The notes beneath the pieces were generated by a model. That model worked only from the letters and a program-made list of their open reading frames with translations. It was not told the DNA's origin and did not search any database. 31,789 bases of DNA, from positions 1 to 31,789 of IMG/VR virus record IMGVR_UViG_3300032032_000627. The stretch is one strand, 5' to 3'. The translations under genes were made by a program, and so were the position numbers. Position 1 is the first letter of the stretch; each line of letters starts with the position of its first letter. The stretch is from a virus. Positions 29,588 to 31,789 of the stretch are shown in pieces.

Positions 29588-29608
29588 ACTTTGTCATACC
29601 TCTTATAG

Positions 29609-29616
29609 TATTTATC
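29609..29616 (-). promoter_or_regulatory. Near-consensus late promoter GATAAATA
   Basis: One mismatch from the T4 late octamer. It is intergenic, on the correct strand, 21 nt before the 29587 start and just after a terminator, the same layout as at 16099-16137. Confidence 0.5.
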
Positions 29617-29620
29617 TCGG

Positions 29621-29665
29621 AAAAAATCCCTCTCCCTTTGTTCAGAACAAACTCTAGGAGAGAGA
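29621..29665 (-). terminator. Rho-independent terminator after the CobS-like gene
   Basis: Minus strand: TCTCTCTCC pairs with GGGAGAGGGA (one G-U) and is followed by TTTTTT. The internal arm TTTGT/ACAAA extends the stem. It ends the 31789-29678 transcript. Confidence 0.88.
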
Positions 29666-29677
29666 CCGAGGTAATCA

Positions 29678-30865
29678 TTAAAATAAATCTTCTTCATTAT
29701 TTGGATCTTCATAATCCTTTGATTCTACATAATCAGCAATTGATGGGTCTTCATCATCTTCTGTAACTTCGACTGCCTCGGCATCTACTTTAGTGTAGAG
29801 GTCTAGGAAAGTCGCTTTAGTTTCAGAATCGAATCTCGCGACACACATTTCAATCGCTTTCATTTTGTTATCAAACATTTTGAAAGCTTGGGCTATGTGA
29901 ACTAATCTTCTTGTTGAAATTAATTCATCAATCGCTCCTTCGTAAAAACTTTTTCTAATAACATCAGCCCAAGTGACTAAGTTATTAACAAAGTCTCCAG
30001 AATCTATAACTTCAAGTTTTTCAAATTCTTTAACAAGAATTTTTTTCTCAATAGCGTTTGATGGATATTCTTGTTCCATTGTGATTGAGAATCTTTCTAA
30101 GAAAGCTTCGTTTAAAACATTAGTTCCGATGAATCTTCCATCATCTGAACCTTTACCTTTAGTATTCGCTGTGGCGATTACTGTAAATCCTTTTTCTGGA
30201 GAAACATATTCTCCTGTTTTTTTGTTTAAGTATCCTTTACCTTCAAGAATTGATTGAAGACACATAATTTTGTTTGACGCTAAATCTATTTCGTCAATTA
30301 AAAGAACTGCTCCTTTTCTCATGGCTTTAAGAACTGGACCTTCTCTGAAAACAATGTTTCCATCGACCAAAGTATTTGAACCGATTAAATCATCTTCATC
30401 AGTCTCAACTGTAACATTAACTCTGTAACATTCTCTTTTGAGTTTGGCACATATTTGTTCAACCATCATAGTTTTACCATTTCCTGATAAACCTGTTATA
30501 AAGACTGGAAAGAATAATCCAGAGCTAACGATTGATTTTAAATCTGTAAAATGTCCGAATGGAACATATTCTTTAACAGTTTCTGGAATAACTGATATAT
30601 CATTCATCAGAACATTGACTGCTCCTGTTGATGTAGGACTTACTGGAAGATCAACTACATTGTTTTGAACTGCGACTCCCGCTAGTTCTAATGAATAAGT
30701 CCCATGACCTACTCTGTAATTTGGTTTTTTTAACCAAGAAGGATTTGGACATCCTGTTTCTTTCACGATTTTTTTAATTTGTGAAAGTGAAAACTCAGCT
30801 TGTCCCGGATAAAGTCCGGCCGCTGCGTCTATAAATTTCTCATGTTGAGCTGTTAATTTAATCAT
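29678..30865 (-). CDS. cobS: CobS-like MoxR-type AAA+ ATPase
   Basis: 395 residues. The N-terminal 'KIVKETGCPNPSWLKKPNYR' is followed by an AAA+ core with Walker A 'GLSGNGKTMM', Walker B 'AVLLIDEIDLAS', sensor 'TVIATANTKGKGSDDGRF' and an Arg-rich 'LISTRRLVHIAQAF'. The tail is acidic. Phages of this kind carry CobS-like genes annotated after cobaltochelatase CobS, but with the adjacent VWA protein it fits a general MoxR-VWA chaperone pair, so a role in cobalamin synthesis is not proven. The ATG has a GAGG site and overlaps a 12-residue leader ORF (TAATG). Confidence 0.88.
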   Translation of the reverse strand: MIKLTAQHEKFIDAAAGLYPGQAEFSLSQIKKIVKETGCPNPSWLKKPNYRVGHGTYSLELAGVAVQNNVVDLPVSPTSTGAVNVLMNDISVIPETVKEYVPFGHFTDLKSIVSSGLFFPVFITGLSGNGKTMMVEQICAKLKRECYRVNVTVETDEDDLIGSNTLVDGNIVFREGPVLKAMRKGAVLLIDEIDLASNKIMCLQSILEGKGYLNKKTGEYVSPEKGFTVIATANTKGKGSDDGRFIGTNVLNEAFLERFSITMEQEYPSNAIEKKILVKEFEKLEVIDSGDFVNNLVTWADVIRKSFYEGAIDELISTRRLVHIAQAFKMFDNKMKAIEMCVARFDSETKATFLDLYTKVDAEAVEVTEDDEDPSIADYVESKDYEDPNNEEDLF

Positions 30866-30903
30866 TATATATTTACCTCACTATTTAACTGATTATTTTT
30901 CAT
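30865..30903 (-). CDS. Possible 12-residue leader peptide ORF (MKNNQLNSEVNI)
   Basis: ATG 9 nt after the -10 box at 30913-30918. The frame ends in TAA overlapping the CobS-like ATG as TAATG and contains that gene's ribosome site. It parallels the leader at 8993-9016, which also starts MKN. Confidence 0.35.
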   Translation of the reverse strand: MKNNQLNSEVNI

Positions 30904-30912
30904 TATGTATAT

Positions 30913-30942
30913 AGTATAACAAAAGTGTTCCTGCGGTTTCAA
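30913..30942 (-). promoter_or_regulatory. Sigma-70-like promoter, 18-nt spacer class
   Basis: Minus strand: TTGAAA, 18-nt spacer containing CAGGAACACTTTTGT, TATACT. It lies between the VWA gene stop and the CobS-like gene. Confidence 0.78.
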
Positions 30943-30950
30943 GTTTTTTA

Positions 30951-31789
30951 TCATACTGCCATTTGTCCTACGAACTGATTCAAGATCACTCTTTGTTTCA
31001 TTTTACTATTACCTGCTTTTACAAGAGCTCTTTTTAGAGTCCCTTTGTTAGCACCTTCTTCTATTGATTTTACATTGAGTTCATCTTCATTGTAATTCAA
31101 CTTTAATTTCTTTTGATTAATTAGAATGGCTAAATCATAACAACCATCTGTAAATGATGTTGAAAGATTATTAAAATCTTTTTTATGTTTTTCGTATTCA
31201 TCACCGAAATAGTCATAATCAGTTCCACAGAAGTTAGAACCTTCATAAGTAACATTAGTGCCTTTACAGTTAGTTATATAAAATCCAATAGTTCTAACAC
31301 CAACTGTTTCTTGAATCCACTCTAGAAGTCTGTGAGTAGCTCTTCTACTACCCTTCATATTGAAAACCCTATTAATTTGTCTATCAACAATATGAGCGTT
31401 TCCTGACATGCAACCATGTGAGGAACCATCAGTCAATGTAATTAGACTTAAAATATCTATATTGTGATTAAGTTTGAAATCTTCTAAGTAATCTCTCATA
31501 ACAACTAAAGAATGATCAAGTGGAGTTCCACCTAAATGTAATCTTGTTGGAGTATGGAAGTTAACATCAAAATTTACATCTTCGTCATAATAACTATAAT
31601 AATTTTCAATCGACTCAGCCAACTGGAACCAATTTTCCATCGCTGTATTAAATTCAGTATTATTCATTTTTTCGTTATAAACTTCTAATAGTTTAAGACT
31701 TCCTACATTCAATAATGAATCTGTTTCTTTACCAAACAACTTAGTTGCTTTTATTTTTTGAATTTCTTTTTGAATTTCATTGTATTCGT
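30951..31789 (-). CDS. VWA-domain (CobT-like) protein, 5' end outside the window
   Basis: The frame is open to the window edge; a TTG at 31739 is in frame but coding-like sequence ('NEIQKEIQKIKATK') continues upstream, so the start lies beyond 31789. About 279 residues are visible. 'LHLGGTPLDHSLVVMRDYLE' and 'LSLITLTDGSSHGCMSG' carry the later metal-site (MIDAS) Thr and Asp of a von Willebrand A domain; the DxSxS part should lie upstream. With the CobS-like ATPase it forms a MoxR/VWA pair. I recall similar pairs in other T4-like marine phages. Confidence 0.75.
   Translation of the reverse strand, partial: EYNEIQKEIQKIKATKLFGKETDSLLNVGSLKLLEVYNEKMNNTEFNTAMENWFQLAESIENYYSYYDEDVNFDVNFHTPTRLHLGGTPLDHSLVVMRDYLEDFKLNHNIDILSLITLTDGSSHGCMSGNAHIVDRQINRVFNMKGSRRATHRLLEWIQETVGVRTIGFYITNCKGTNVTYEGSNFCGTDYDYFGDEYEKHKKDFNNLSTSFTDGCYDLAILINQKKLKLNYNEDELNVKSIEEGANKGTLKRALVKAGNSKMKQRVILNQFVGQMAV

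Noticed and set aside
339-30668. Open frames on the plus strand, for example 339-533, 10012-10197, 27918-28286 and 29973-30257
   Set aside because: All lie opposite well-supported minus-strand genes, lack recognisable domains, and no plus-strand promoter is seen.
1-31789. CRISPR arrays, insertion sequences, integrase or attachment sites
   Set aside because: No regularly spaced direct repeats, transposase or integrase motifs were found; the gene set is that of a lytic phage.

Overview
The window reads as part of the genome of a lytic, T4-like marine myophage. It is A+T-rich, and every gene I can support lies on the minus strand, so transcription runs from high to low coordinates. The replication and repair set is clearly T4-type: DnaB-like helicase gp41, UvsX, DNA polymerase gp43, sliding clamp gp45, clamp loader gp44/gp62, RegA and the pyrimidine-dimer glycosylase DenV. 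Small heat-shock protein, A-type Fe-S carrier, CobS-like ATPase, RimK-like ATP-grasp and DUF3310-like genes are typical of marine T4-like phages. The A+T richness and the curli genes suggest a pelagimyophage (SAR11 phage, HTVC008M-like). That host assignment is an inference from gene content, not a database result.

Layout in order of transcription. 31789-29678: a VWA (CobT-like) protein cut by the window edge, then a CobS-like MoxR ATPase and a terminator. 29587-27215: small accessory genes, tRNA-Ala(UGC), tRNA-Thr(UGU) and a SET-domain protein. 27176-18758: a DUF3310-like gene, gp45 and gp44, then a complete 7-deazaguanine DNA-modification cluster (queD, queE, an unknown gene, queC, a class II amidotransferase, folE, a DpdA-like transglycosylase, a phosphoribosyltransferase) placed between gp44 and gp62, then gp62 and regA. 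18757-16153: class 3 lipase, a small membrane protein, RimK-like ligase, another small membrane protein and an IscA-like carrier, ending in a strong terminator. 16106-9266: a late-promoter operon with two holin-like membrane proteins, CsgF, CsgG, a curlin-like protein, a FecR-domain protein, a second curlin-like protein, three translationally coupled mini-genes and a CHASE2 adenylate cyclase. 9232-1: small early genes, Hsp20, basic/AT-hook proteins, T4-type lysozyme, DenV, DNA polymerase, a Snase-type nuclease, UvsX, helicase and tRNA-Gly(UCC).

The most striking system is the 16106-9266 operon. It is a compact phage version of a type VIII (curli) secretion system with its own candidate fibre subunits, tied to a FecR/CHASE2-cyclase sensor pair and driven by a T4-type late promoter. 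The second system is the DNA-modification module, which probably replaces some dG with a 7-deazaguanine (dPreQ0, amide or amidine form). Its genes sit inside the clamp-loader operon, so it should be expressed with the replisome.

Regulation is unusually readable. Seven sigma-70-like promoters form two classes (16-17 nt and 18 nt spacers), and every one has an ATG only 6-9 nt downstream of the -10 box, which implies leaderless or nearly leaderless transcripts. T4-type late promoters (TATAAATA) precede hsp20, the curli operon and a small membrane protein gene. No stretch longer than 300 bases lacks a gene.
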